Assembly: GCF_000397205.1 (NCBI RefSeq)
Contig: NC_021237.1
Location: forward strand, 6,393,001 to 6,457,000
Direction: 5' to 3'
Source of the DNA: Pseudomonas protegens CHA0
GTDB taxonomy: Bacteria > Pseudomonadota > Gammaproteobacteria > Pseudomonadales > Pseudomonadaceae
Length of the DNA: 64,000 bases
The position numbers and the translations under genes were made by a program. Each line of letters begins with the position of its first letter. Within the stretch, counting starts at the first letter, position 1. Below are positions 1 to 9,543 of this stretch, one piece after another. The notes below the pieces were generated by a model that searched no databases, had not been told where the DNA came from, and saw only the letters and a program-made list of their open reading frames with translations.

Positions 1-67
1 CGACACCGCCACAGGCGGAAAGCGTCAGGCAGGCCAGCAATACAACAGAAAGTCTTTTTAGCGTCAT
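1..67 (-). CDS. Putative lipoprotein, N-terminal fragment
   Basis: Only the first 22 codons are inside the window; the gene continues beyond base 1. The peptide begins MTLKRLSVVLLACLTLSACG, a lipoprotein signal with positive residues, a hydrophobic stretch and a lipobox LSAC. The mature protein would start at Cys19 and be membrane anchored. It is divergent from mltA. Nothing of the mature domain is visible, so no function is assigned. Confidence 0.6.
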   Translation of the reverse strand, partial: MTLKRLSVVLLACLTLSACGGV

Positions 68-199
68 GGTGGCTTCAGGTCTGGTCACGGAAACGGCGGC
101 CAGTATCCTCGCCTCCCCGGCAAAGACCAATAGCCCTATTAATAATATGGGTTGTCCCCCATCACCAATGCGGCGGGCAGCCTCTCAAGGAAATACAGC

Positions 200-1375
200 A
201 TGAACCCGAGCCCGCTCCGCTGGCCTCGCCATCTGCTCTGGGCCCTGCCGGCCCTGGCGCTGCTCGCTGGCTGCAACGGCGGCGACAATACCAAGCCAGC
301 CCCCACCCACGCCCTGGCCACCTACAACAGCGCCACCTGGGACGCCCTGCCCAACGTCGCCGACAACGACCTGCTGGCCGGTTTCGGCTCCTGGCGCAGC
401 GCCTGCACCCGCCTCAAGGCCGACCCGGTGTGGGGCGCCACCTGCGCCGCAGCCGCGACGGTGCCGCAAACCCCCGAGGCCATCCGCGGCTTTCTCAAGG
501 AGCACCTGCAGGTCTACGGCCTGCGCTCGGGCAACGGCAGCAGTACCGGCCTGATCACCGGCTACTACGAACCGGTCTATCCCGGCAGCCTGACCCAGAC
601 CCAGGTGGCCAATGTGCCGGTATACGGCGTGCCGGAGGACATGATCATCGTCGCCCTGGACAGCCTCTACCCGGAGCTCAAGGGCAAGCGCCTGCGTGGC
701 CGGCTCGAAGGCCGGGTACTCAAGCCCTATGACGATGCGGCGACCATCGAAAGCAAGGGAACCAAGGCCCCGGTGATTGCCTGGCTGACCGACCCCATGG
801 ACCTGCAATTCCTGCAGATCCAGGGGTCCGGGCGAATCCAGCTGGATGACGGGCGCCAATTGCGGATCGGCTATGCCGACCAGAACGGCCACCCCTACCG
901 TCCCATCGGCCGCTGGCTGGTGGACCAGGGCGAGCTGAAGAAAGAGGACGTGACCATGGGCACCATTGCCGCCTGGGCCAAGGCCCACCCGGCACGGATT
1001 CCCGAGCTGCTGGGCAGCAACCCCAGCTACGTGTTCTTCAACCGCAACCCGGATAGCAATGAAGGCCCGCGGGGCTCGTTGAACGTACCGCTGACGTCAG
1101 GCTATAGCGTGGCCGTGGACCGCAAGGTGATCCCCCTGGGCAGCCTGCTGTGGTTGTCCACCACCCGCCCGGATGGCAGCAGCCTGGTACGGCCGGTAGC
1201 CGCCCAGGACACGGGCGGCGCAATCACCGGTGAGGTGCGCGCCGATCTGTTCTGGGGCACGGGCGATGCCGCGGGGCAACTGGCCGGAGACATGAAGCAG
1301 CAGGGCCAGATCTGGATGCTCTGGCCCAAGGGCGTAGCGCTGCCCAAGGTGCCGGAAGTGCCCGACGCCCCTTGA
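200..1375 (+). CDS. mltA: Membrane-bound lytic murein transglycosylase A
   Basis: The 391-residue product cleaves the MurNAc-GlcNAc bond of peptidoglycan to give 1,6-anhydromuropeptides, acting as an outer-membrane lipoprotein. The start at 200 is preferred over an in-frame upstream codon at 152 because AAGG lies just ahead and a clean lipoprotein signal (LLAGC lipobox) follows. The body holds the MltA barrel region (GYYEP, FLQIQGSGR, RIGYADQNG) and the C-terminal 3D domain with AAQDTGGAI, whose Asp is the catalytic acid in the family. It is a single gene ending at a REP-type hairpin shared with the convergent MAPEG gene. Confidence 0.93.
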   Translation: MNPSPLRWPRHLLWALPALALLAGCNGGDNTKPAPTHALATYNSATWDALPNVADNDLLAGFGSWRSACTRLKADPVWGATCAAAATVPQTPEAIRGFLKEHLQVYGLRSGNGSSTGLITGYYEPVYPGSLTQTQVANVPVYGVPEDMIIVALDSLYPELKGKRLRGRLEGRVLKPYDDAATIESKGTKAPVIAWLTDPMDLQFLQIQGSGRIQLDDGRQLRIGYADQNGHPYRPIGRWLVDQGELKKEDVTMGTIAAWAKAHPARIPELLGSNPSYVFFNRNPDSNEGPRGSLNVPLTSGYSVAVDRKVIPLGSLLWLSTTRPDGSSLVRPVAAQDTGGAITGEVRADLFWGTGDAAGQLAGDMKQQGQIWMLWPKGVALPKVPEVPDAP

Positions 1376-1380
1376 GCCCC

Positions 1381-1408
1381 TGCAGGAGCCGGCTTGCCGG
1401 CTCCTGCA
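1381..1408. repeat. REP palindrome between convergent genes
   Basis: This is a perfect inverted repeat with 13-base arms (TGCAGGAGCCGGC) around a TT loop, lying five bases after the mltA stop and ten before the end of the MAPEG gene. It matches the GGAGCCGGCTTGCCGGC core repeated many times in this window. It could also act as a bidirectional terminator, although there is no long T run. Confidence 0.8.
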
Positions 1409-1418
1409 AAAGGGTGTC

Positions 1419-1802
1419 TCAGACTGAAACGAAGAAGAAACTGGCGATCAGGCCCATGCCCACGAACCACACCAGGGACCGCAGGATCGCCCAGTCCGCC
1501 AGGTAGCAGATCATGTACAGCAGGCGGCTGGTGATAAACAGCACCGCCAGCACGTTGATCGTCACCAGCTCGGCGTTACCTGCTACATGGGCGATGATCA
1601 CCGCCGCAGCGAATGCCGGGGTCACCTCGAAACCGTTGAGCTGCGCGTTGTGGGCACGCTTGGGCAAACCCTCCAGAGTACTCAGGAACGCCCGTGGGTC
1701 ATGGTTGTAGCGAAGCCCGTATTTGCCGGCGCCCTTGGCGATGGCAGTACAGAGATAGGGCAGGATGATTGCAATCAACACACACCAGAAAGCGACAGTC
1801 AT
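1419..1802 (-). CDS. MAPEG family membrane protein
   Basis: A 127-residue protein with four hydrophobic segments and the MAPEG pattern: an N-terminal helix, then a polar stretch with ALVR/FLSTLEGLPKRAHNAQLNGFE-like character, then three more helices. The NAQLNGFE segment is typical of bacterial MAPEG proteins of the eicosanoid/glutathione membrane enzyme superfamily. Bacterial members of this short type have no well-established substrate. It is monocistronic, convergent with mltA, and preceded by a GATTTGCTCC region without a strong Shine-Dalgarno sequence. Confidence 0.8.
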   Translation of the reverse strand: MTVAFWCVLIAIILPYLCTAIAKGAGKYGLRYNHDPRAFLSTLEGLPKRAHNAQLNGFEVTPAFAAAVIIAHVAGNAELVTINVLAVLFITSRLLYMICYLADWAILRSLVWFVGMGLIASFFFVSV

Positions 1803-1837
1803 GGAGCAAATCCTTTTTTAGAGTTTTTAGGGAGCCT

Positions 1838-2671
1838 TCAGAACTTCATCACCAACATGCCAATCAGCACCAGTCCACAGGCTAAGAGCCGTGGCCGGCC
1901 GAAAGGTTCTTTCAGGTAGCGCATGCCGAACAGCACCACCAGGATCACACTGATTTCACGCAACGCAGCCGCTTCGGCGATCGATCCCAGTTGCATGGCC
2001 CAAAGCACCAGAGCGTAGCTGAACAACACGCAAAACCCGACGCTCAGCCCCAGGCGCCACTGCTCGCGCCAGAACAGGGCAAAGGCCGGGCGCTTCCAGA
2101 CCACCGCCACCAGCGGAAAGGGCCAGGCGCTGAGCAGCGTGACCCAGGTCAGATAATCCAGCGGGTGCGACCAGCGGCGCAGCGCCTGGCCGTCAATATA
2201 GGTGTAGCAACCGATGCACAGGCCGATCAGCGCCACCACCGGCAGCATCGACCAGGGCAACCGTGCCCCGCCGCCGCCCTGCCAGAGCAGGCAGAGCATG
2301 CCGAAGGGAATCAGCAGAATGCCTAGGACCTGCTGAGTGCTCAGCGCCTCGCCGGCGAAGACCAGGGTCAACGCCAGCACCACCAATGGCGAAAGTCCGC
2401 GCATCAACGGGTACACCAGCCCGAGATCCCCCACGCGATAGGCCTGGATCAGCAGATATCGATACAAGAGCTCGAATGCCGCCGAGGCGATGATCCAGGG
2501 CCAGATCTCCAGTGGTGGGGATTCGAGAAAAAACAGCATGATGGCCACGAACAGCAGGGCCACGGTGTCCATGCAGGCCACCACCAGCAAGCGCTCGCCA
2601 CTGAACTTGATCAGGGTGTTCCAGGCTGCGTGCAACAACGCCGCCACCAAAACCAGACTTGTCGCCAGCAC
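1838..2671 (-). CDS. EamA/DMT-family membrane transporter
   Basis: About 277 residues with roughly ten transmembrane helices in two related halves, as in drug/metabolite exporters. The first half opens LVAALLHAAWNTLIKFSG and the second half contains a repeat ending FGMRYLKEPFGRPR. I chose the GTG at 2671 because GGGAG sits six bases upstream and the protein then begins directly with the first helix. An open frame continues to 2866, but those 65 codons encode no helix and look non-coding. The substrate cannot be told from sequence. Confidence 0.8.
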   Translation of the reverse strand: MLATSLVLVAALLHAAWNTLIKFSGERLLVVACMDTVALLFVAIMLFFLESPPLEIWPWIIASAAFELLYRYLLIQAYRVGDLGLVYPLMRGLSPLVVLALTLVFAGEALSTQQVLGILLIPFGMLCLLWQGGGGARLPWSMLPVVALIGLCIGCYTYIDGQALRRWSHPLDYLTWVTLLSAWPFPLVAVVWKRPAFALFWREQWRLGLSVGFCVLFSYALVLWAMQLGSIAEAAALREISVILVVLFGMRYLKEPFGRPRLLACGLVLIGMLVMKF

Positions 2672-2982
2672 CTTGCACTCCCTGGTTGCCTGAAAAAGCC
2701 GGATACCGCACATCCGGGCAGAAGCCGGGAATCCTCGCATGCCTGCGGCCCTGCTTGCACGGGCTACCGGCGCATTTGGCAGTGCCAGCAGCCAATTCGG
2801 CAACATGGGCATGTTCGAGGTACTTTTCCCCAAGTGCCTGCAACGTCGGGTCGAGGCTGTGGTCAATGGCTGCGGTCAGGCGACGATGGCGAAAACTGTG
2901 TCCCTCGCCGACGCCGGTACATCAAACCCTTAGCCTGAAAGCATTCAGGTCGCTTTTTCTGTAATCATCCAAAGGAGTCCGG
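2672..2982. other. Intergenic region, divergent promoters
   Basis: A 311-base stretch between the minus-strand EamA transporter and the plus-strand antiporter. Short open frames exist on both strands but none has both a convincing ribosome binding site and a recognisable product. It presumably carries the two divergent promoters; I could not place them confidently. Confidence 0.5.
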
Positions 2983-4242
2983 ATGCTTGAACTTGTCGCT
3001 GCCTTTATCTGCCTGACGACGCTGCTCACCTACGTCAACTTCCGCTTTATCGGCTTGCCACCGACCATCGGCGTGATGGTCACCGCCCTGCTGTTCTCGC
3101 TGCTGCTGCAAGGCCTGAGCTACCTGGGCTACCCCGGCCTGGAAGAACATGTGGAAGAATTGATTGGCAAGATCGACTTCGGCGATCTGCTGATGAACTG
3201 GATGCTGTCGTTCCTGCTGTTCGCCGGCGCCCTGCACGTCAACCTCAACGACCTGCGCAGCTACCGCTGGCCCATCGGCCTGCTGGCCACGGTCGGCGTG
3301 CTGATCGCCACCTTCGTCATCGGCAGCCTGGCCTACTGGATCTTCGGCCTGTTCGGCTGGCACGTGAGCTTTCTCTACTGCCTGCTGTTCGGCGCGCTGA
3401 TTTCCCCCACCGACCCGATTGCCGTGCTGGGTGTGCTGCGTACCGCCAACGCTTCCAAGCCGCTGAAAACCACCATCGTCGGCGAATCGCTGTTCAACGA
3501 CGGCACCGCGGTAGTGGTGTTCACCGTGCTGCTGGGCATCGCTCAACTGGGGGAAACCCCGACCGTGGCTGCCACGGCCTGGCTGTTCGTGCATGAGGCC
3601 ATTGGCGGCGTACTGTTCGGCGGGCTGATCGGCTACCTGGTGTATCTGATGATCAAGAGCATCGAGCAGCACCAGATCGAAGTGATGCTGACCCTGGCCC
3701 TAGTCATCGGTGGTTCGGCGATGGCCAGCGAGCTGCATGTCTCGGCGCCGATTGCCATGGTGGTGGCCGGCCTGATCATCGGCAACCTGGGACGCAACCT
3801 GGCGATGAACGACATGACCCGGCGCTACCTGGACGGTTTCTGGGAGTTGCTCGACGACATGCTCAATGCCCTGCTGTTCGCCCTGATCGGCCTGGAGCTG
3901 TTGCTGCTGCCATTCAACTGGCTGCACCTGGCGGCTGCCAGCCTGCTGGCCGTGGCCATCGTGCTCTCTCGCGTGCTCACCGTGGCTCCGGCAATCCTCC
4001 TGTTGCGGCGCTGGCGCAGCGTGCCCCGGGGCACTATCCGCGTGCTGACCTGGGGCGGCTTGCGCGGTGGCGTCTCGGTGGCGCTGGCGCTGGCCCTGCC
4101 CCTGGGGCCGGAGCGTGACCTGGTGCTGAGCATCACCTACATCGTGGTGTTGTCGTCGATCCTGCTGCAGGGTCTGACCATCGGCAAACTGGTGCGCCAT
4201 GTCACCCAGGATGCCCCGGCGGCCAAGGCCGAGGCCCACTGA
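2983..4242 (+). CDS. CPA1-type Na+/H+ antiporter (NhaP-like)
   Basis: The 419-residue protein has about 12 membrane helices and exchanges Na+ or K+ for protons across the inner membrane in this family. Signature stretches are ISPTDPIAVLGVL and FNDGTAVVVF, where the Asn-Asp pair forms the cation site of CPA1 antiporters, and a late TWGGLRGGVSVALAL helix. There is no C-terminal TrkA or cNMP regulatory domain, so it is the short type. AAAGGAG precedes the ATG closely. The stop codon directly abuts the stop of the convergent channel gene. Confidence 0.9.
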   Translation: MLELVAAFICLTTLLTYVNFRFIGLPPTIGVMVTALLFSLLLQGLSYLGYPGLEEHVEELIGKIDFGDLLMNWMLSFLLFAGALHVNLNDLRSYRWPIGLLATVGVLIATFVIGSLAYWIFGLFGWHVSFLYCLLFGALISPTDPIAVLGVLRTANASKPLKTTIVGESLFNDGTAVVVFTVLLGIAQLGETPTVAATAWLFVHEAIGGVLFGGLIGYLVYLMIKSIEQHQIEVMLTLALVIGGSAMASELHVSAPIAMVVAGLIIGNLGRNLAMNDMTRRYLDGFWELLDDMLNALLFALIGLELLLLPFNWLHLAAASLLAVAIVLSRVLTVAPAILLLRRWRSVPRGTIRVLTWGGLRGGVSVALALALPLGPERDLVLSITYIVVLSSILLQGLTIGKLVRHVTQDAPAAKAEAH

Positions 4243-5130
4243 TCATTTCTTGATCTGCCGCGGATCGGGCGCCGGTGCCCGGTCCGCGTTCCTGTTCGGC
4301 TTGCCACTTTCACTACGCACCTGGGCATGGCTGATCAGGGCGAAGATGAAACTGCCTCCAATGATATTCCCGGCCAGGGTCGGCCCGGCGAACACCATCC
4401 AGAAATCCCGCCACGGCAACTCGCCGGCAAATACCAGGTAGGACACTTCCGCCGAGCCCACCACGATGTGAGTGAAATCCCCCAGCGCCATCAGGTAGGT
4501 GATCAGGATGATGATCCACAGCTTGGCGCTCTCCATGGACGGGATCATCCAGACCATGGTGGCAATCATCCAGCCGGAGATGATGCCCTTGGCGAACATC
4601 TGCGCTCTGTCGTTCTCCATGACCTTGCGGCCGATTTCCAGAAAAGCCTGATCGGTCTTGCCGTCGAAAATCGGTAAGTGCAGCATCACATAGGCCACCA
4701 GCAGGGTGCCGCACAGGTTGCCCACCAGCACCACGCCCCACAAGCGCAGCAAGCGCCCGAAGTTGTTCAGGCTCGGCTTGCTCATCACCGGCAGCACGGC
4801 AGTCAGGGTGTTTTCCGTGAACAGTTGCTGGCGCGCCAGAATCACCGCCAGAAAGCCCGCGCAGTAGCCAAAGCTGGCAATGACCTTGAAGGCCTCGCCG
4901 TCGGGCAGGCGGGAGTTGAGCAGGCCCATGCCCATCAGCGACAGGCCCATGGTCAGGCCGGCAGCCAGGGCCGACCACCAGAGGGCCGCGACACTGCGCT
5001 CCAGTTCCTGGTCGCCCTGGGTGCGGATGATTTCATGCAGGACCGCCGCTCGGGGCGGCTGGTTATGGTCGACCTCATGCTGCTCTTGAGCAGAGAGACC
5101 GGGGGTCTTGCCATCTTTTTGCGCGTCCAT
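4243..5130 (-). CDS. Formate/nitrite transporter family channel
   Basis: 295 residues. A polar 45-residue head rich in Gln/His precedes a FNT-type channel core with six helices. The core shows the internal symmetry and Gly/Asn-rich helix breaks (GNLCGTLLVAYV, FVVVGSAEVSYLV-like) seen in FocA/NirC/YfdC proteins. YfdC-like members carry such extended N-termini and have uncertain substrates, so formate or nitrite transport is not proven here. CAGGAG lies seven bases before the ATG. It ends exactly where the convergent antiporter gene ends. Confidence 0.85.
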   Translation of the reverse strand: MDAQKDGKTPGLSAQEQHEVDHNQPPRAAVLHEIIRTQGDQELERSVAALWWSALAAGLTMGLSLMGMGLLNSRLPDGEAFKVIASFGYCAGFLAVILARQQLFTENTLTAVLPVMSKPSLNNFGRLLRLWGVVLVGNLCGTLLVAYVMLHLPIFDGKTDQAFLEIGRKVMENDRAQMFAKGIISGWMIATMVWMIPSMESAKLWIIILITYLMALGDFTHIVVGSAEVSYLVFAGELPWRDFWMVFAGPTLAGNIIGGSFIFALISHAQVRSESGKPNRNADRAPAPDPRQIKK

Positions 5131-5203
5131 AAGGCTCCTGAACCAGGCGGGTCATTTAGCTACGACACGCTGGGCTCAGGGCTGTTCCTTTCTACGCAAG
5201 GCA

Positions 5204-5608
5204 TCAGGCGTCGCAAGCGTCATCCTTGAACTGGTCTTTGACGTATTTGATTTCGGTGCGGCCGTGAGGCGCCGGCAGGCCGTCTTCCCCCAGGTTGACG
5301 AAGACCATCTTCTCCACCGTGAGAATGGATTTGCGAGTGATCTTGTTGCGCACTTCGCACGTCAGGGTGATCGAGGTACGACCGAACTCGGTGGCGGTGA
5401 TACCCAGCTCGATGATGTCGCCCTGGCGCGAGGCGCTGACGAAGTTGATTTCCGAGATGTACTTGGTCACGACTCGCTGGTTGCCCAGCTGGACAATGGC
5501 GTAGATCGCCGCTTCTTCGTCGATCCAGCGCAACAGGCTGCCGCCGAACAGCGTGCCGTTGGGGTTGAGGTCTTCGGGTTTTACCCACTTGCGGGTGTGG
5601 AAATTCAT
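5204..5608 (-). CDS. Acyl-CoA thioesterase, hotdog fold (YciA-like)
   Basis: 134 residues forming a single hotdog domain. The catalytic-region motif NPNGTLFGGSLLRWIDEEAA matches the YciA/BACH group, where the Asp of WIDE is part of the active site that hydrolyses acyl-CoA thioesters. The ATG at 5608 has GGAG seven bases upstream and starts MNFHTRKW; an in-frame extension to 5710 is Cys/His-rich and unlikely to be translated. It is divergent from the ahcY operon. Confidence 0.88.
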   Translation of the reverse strand: MNFHTRKWVKPEDLNPNGTLFGGSLLRWIDEEAAIYAIVQLGNQRVVTKYISEINFVSASRQGDIIELGITATEFGRTSITLTCEVRNKITRKSILTVEKMVFVNLGEDGLPAPHGRTEIKYVKDQFKDDACDA

Positions 5609-5620
5609 ATGCACTCCTGA

Positions 5621-7345
<1,725 letters not shown>

Positions 7346-7534
7346 GAGCAGCTGCAGGCGGCAAGTTATCAGCGGCAAGCAAGGAGCCAAAAGCTCTGCT
7401 TGCTGCAACTGACCTGGTGCTTGTCCTAATCGCTATAGCAGTTTCAAGCAGCAGGCTGCAGGCACAAGAAACCAGCGCACCTCCGCTTTTTCTTGGCGCT
7501 TGCCGCCTGTTACTTGCAACTGGAGGTCCCCTCC
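7346..7534. repeat. ahcY-metF spacer with inverted repeats
   Basis: The spacer carries two facing copies of a GCTTGCCGC-type repeat: AGGCGGCAAG (about 7356-7365) and its complement CTTGCCGCCT (about 7499-7508) just before the metF ribosome site. Inside lies a hairpin, GCAAGCA..GAGC with GCTC TGCTTGC, spanning 7375-7403 with a CAAAA loop. There is no T run, so it is not a standard terminator. It resembles a second REP class of fluorescent pseudomonads. Confidence 0.6.
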
Positions 7535-8380
7535 ATGTCCCAAGATCGTCGCTACAGCTTCGAGTTCTTCCCCACCAAGACCGATGCTGGGCATGAAAAA
7601 CTGCTCGCCACTGCCCGTCAGCTGGCCGGCTACAACCCCGATTTCTTCTCCTGCACCTACGGTGCCGGCGGCTCGACCCGTGATCGCACAGTCAACACCG
7701 TGCTGCAACTGGAGAGCGAAGTTAAAGTCCCTGCGGCGCCGCACCTGTCCTGCGTCGGCGACAGCAAGGACGACCTGCGCGGCCTGCTGCAGCAGTACCA
7801 GGCAGCCGGCATCAAGCGCATTGTCGCCCTGCGTGGCGACCTGCCTTCGGGCATGGGCATGGCCAGCGGTGAACTGCGCTACGCCAATGACCTGGTGAGC
7901 TTCATCCGCGAGGAAACCGGCAGCCACTTCCATATCGAAGTCGCCGCCTACCCGGAAATGCACCCGCAAGCGCGCAACTTCGAGGAAGACCTGGTCAACT
8001 TCGTGCGCAAGGCCAATGCCGGTGCCGACAGTGCGATCACCCAATACTTCTTCAACGCCGACAGCTACTTCTACTTCGTCGAGCGCGTGCGCAAGATGGG
8101 CGTGAACATCCCGATCGTGCCGGGCATCATGCCCATCACCAACTACAGCAAGCTGGCGCGCTTCTCCGACGCCTGCGGCGCAGAGATTCCGCGCTGGATC
8201 CGCAAGCAGCTGGAAGCCTATGGCGATGACAGCGCCAGCATCCAGGCCTTCGGTGAACAGGTAATCAGTGACATGTGCGAACGCCTGCTCCAGGGCGGCG
8301 CACCCGGGCTGCACTTCTATACCTTGAACCAGGCCGACCCGAGCCTGGCGATCTGGAACAACCTCCAGCTGCCACGCTGA
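7535..8380 (+). CDS. metF: 5,10-methylenetetrahydrofolate reductase
   Basis: This 281-residue FAD enzyme reduces 5,10-methylene-THF to 5-methyl-THF, the methyl donor for methionine synthesis. It shows the MTHFR barrel motifs: FEFFPTK at the N terminus, FSCTYGAGGSTRD, the ALRGDLP flavin/folate segment, and ITQYFFNADSYF. The start at 7535 has TGGAGG upstream. It lies in the same direction as ahcY and likely shares its riboswitch-controlled transcript, with a strong intrinsic terminator following. Confidence 0.97.
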   Translation: MSQDRRYSFEFFPTKTDAGHEKLLATARQLAGYNPDFFSCTYGAGGSTRDRTVNTVLQLESEVKVPAAPHLSCVGDSKDDLRGLLQQYQAAGIKRIVALRGDLPSGMGMASGELRYANDLVSFIREETGSHFHIEVAAYPEMHPQARNFEEDLVNFVRKANAGADSAITQYFFNADSYFYFVERVRKMGVNIPIVPGIMPITNYSKLARFSDACGAEIPRWIRKQLEAYGDDSASIQAFGEQVISDMCERLLQGGAPGLHFYTLNQADPSLAIWNNLQLPR

Positions 8381-8398
8381 CAGGCTGCAACCCAAGCT

Positions 8399-8430
8399 CC
8401 GGGCCCTGGTGAAAACCGGGGCCTTTTTGT
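8399..8430 (+). terminator. Rho-independent terminator after metF
   Basis: GGGCCCTGGT pairs with ACCGGGGCC across a GAAA loop and is followed by TTTTTGTTT. It sits 20 bases after the metF stop and would end the ahcY-metF transcript. Confidence 0.85.
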
Positions 8431-8504
8431 TTGCAGCAGCCTTGAGCTAGAGCGTCCGGAACTGCCTCTAGCAATTGCATGATCTCTCGTCGTAATCTCC
8501 AGCA

Positions 8505-9320
8505 ATGTCCGTCATAGCCCGGTTGCTGACCGCCCTTCTCTGCACTTGCCTGAGCCTTGCCGCCCATGGCGAGAAGCTGCGCATTGTCACCGAACCCTGG
8601 GCACCCTATGTCTATGAGGAAAATGGCACGGCCAAGGGCCTGGACTACGAAACCACCGCCATTGTCTTCCAGCGCCTGGGCATAGAGGTGCAGTGGCAGT
8701 TCCTGCCCTGGAAACGCTGCCTGGCGATGCTGGAAACCGGCCAGGCCGATGGCGCCCTGGACATCTTCCACAGCGACCAGCGCGACGGCACCCTGCTCTA
8801 CCCCAACGAACCGCTCTCGGACGTGGAGTTCGTGATGTTCTATGCCAACCAGCGCCCATACCCGTTCAAGCGCCTGAACGAACTCAAGGGCCTGACCATC
8901 GGCACTTCCCCCGGCTATCTGTACAGCGACGATTTCAGCAACTCGACCCTGTTCAACCGCGAACCGGCCCCCACCCACGAAGCCAATTTCGGCAAGCTGC
9001 TGCTGGGGCGGATCGACCTGCTGATTACCGACAAACGGGTCGGCCAGCACCTGCTGGACAGCCTGGGGCTGCGTGACCAGGTCAGCCAGAACCCCACTGT
9101 CATCAGCCGCCAGAGCCAATACCTGGCCGTGCGCCGCAATGCCGGCATGGACCTGCTGGTACAGCGCTTCGGCGCCGAACTGAAGCGCTTCAAGCGCGAA
9201 CCGGCCTACGCCCAACTGAGCGCCAAGTACGGTGCTGAACCTGCTCTGCCGCCGGTCAGGTCTTCATCAACCCGCGAGTCAGAAAAAACCGTTGAGCAGC
9301 AGGAAAGCAGCGCACACTGA
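8505..9320 (+). CDS. Periplasmic solute-binding protein (PAAT/HisJ type)
   Basis: 271 residues with an N-terminal signal peptide (MSVIARLLTALLCTCLSLAAHG) followed by an SBP_bac_3-type domain, opening LRIVTEPWAPYVYEENG and continuing with a GLDYETTAIVFQRLG segment. The family binds amino acids or other small polar solutes. No permease or ATPase gene is adjacent, so this is an orphan binding protein that may feed a distant transporter or act as a sensor. The ~40-residue C-terminal tail is polar and Ser/Glu-rich. No strong ribosome site precedes the ATG. Confidence 0.82.
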   Translation: MSVIARLLTALLCTCLSLAAHGEKLRIVTEPWAPYVYEENGTAKGLDYETTAIVFQRLGIEVQWQFLPWKRCLAMLETGQADGALDIFHSDQRDGTLLYPNEPLSDVEFVMFYANQRPYPFKRLNELKGLTIGTSPGYLYSDDFSNSTLFNREPAPTHEANFGKLLLGRIDLLITDKRVGQHLLDSLGLRDQVSQNPTVISRQSQYLAVRRNAGMDLLVQRFGAELKRFKREPAYAQLSAKYGAEPALPPVRSSSTRESEKTVEQQESSAH

Positions 9321-9326
9321 TTGCTC

Positions 9327-9335
9327 TGTTATACT
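9327..9335 (+). promoter_or_regulatory. Possible extended -10 promoter for rhlE
   Basis: TGTTATACT fits an extended -10 (TG-N-TATACT) located about 210 bases before the rhlE start. No good -35 element is visible at the proper distance. It implies a long, GC-rich 5' leader on rhlE mRNA, a setting in which cold-shock or autoregulatory control of helicases is often found; that is inference. Confidence 0.35.
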
Positions 9336-9543
9336 CCGGCCTCCCGCCAGGCTCACGCCCGGACGCTGGACCCTGTTCAAGGCCTCTCCACCCCGCTACA
9401 GCGCAGCCAACCGGCCCGCGCGAGCCGCCGGTGAATGACCCTTCAGGCCAGCAGGACCGGACGGGATTGCGTCCTCTTAAACGCCATTCACGCCCGGCAA
9501 GATTATCCCTTTGGGCCAAGCCCTCACTAAAACAGGATTACTC

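Noticed and set aside
2672..2866. 65-codon in-frame extension of the EamA transporter, and an overlapping minus-strand frame with several Cys residues.
   Set aside because: No ribosome site, no recognisable domain, and a GTG start with good GGGAG spacing exists at 2671.
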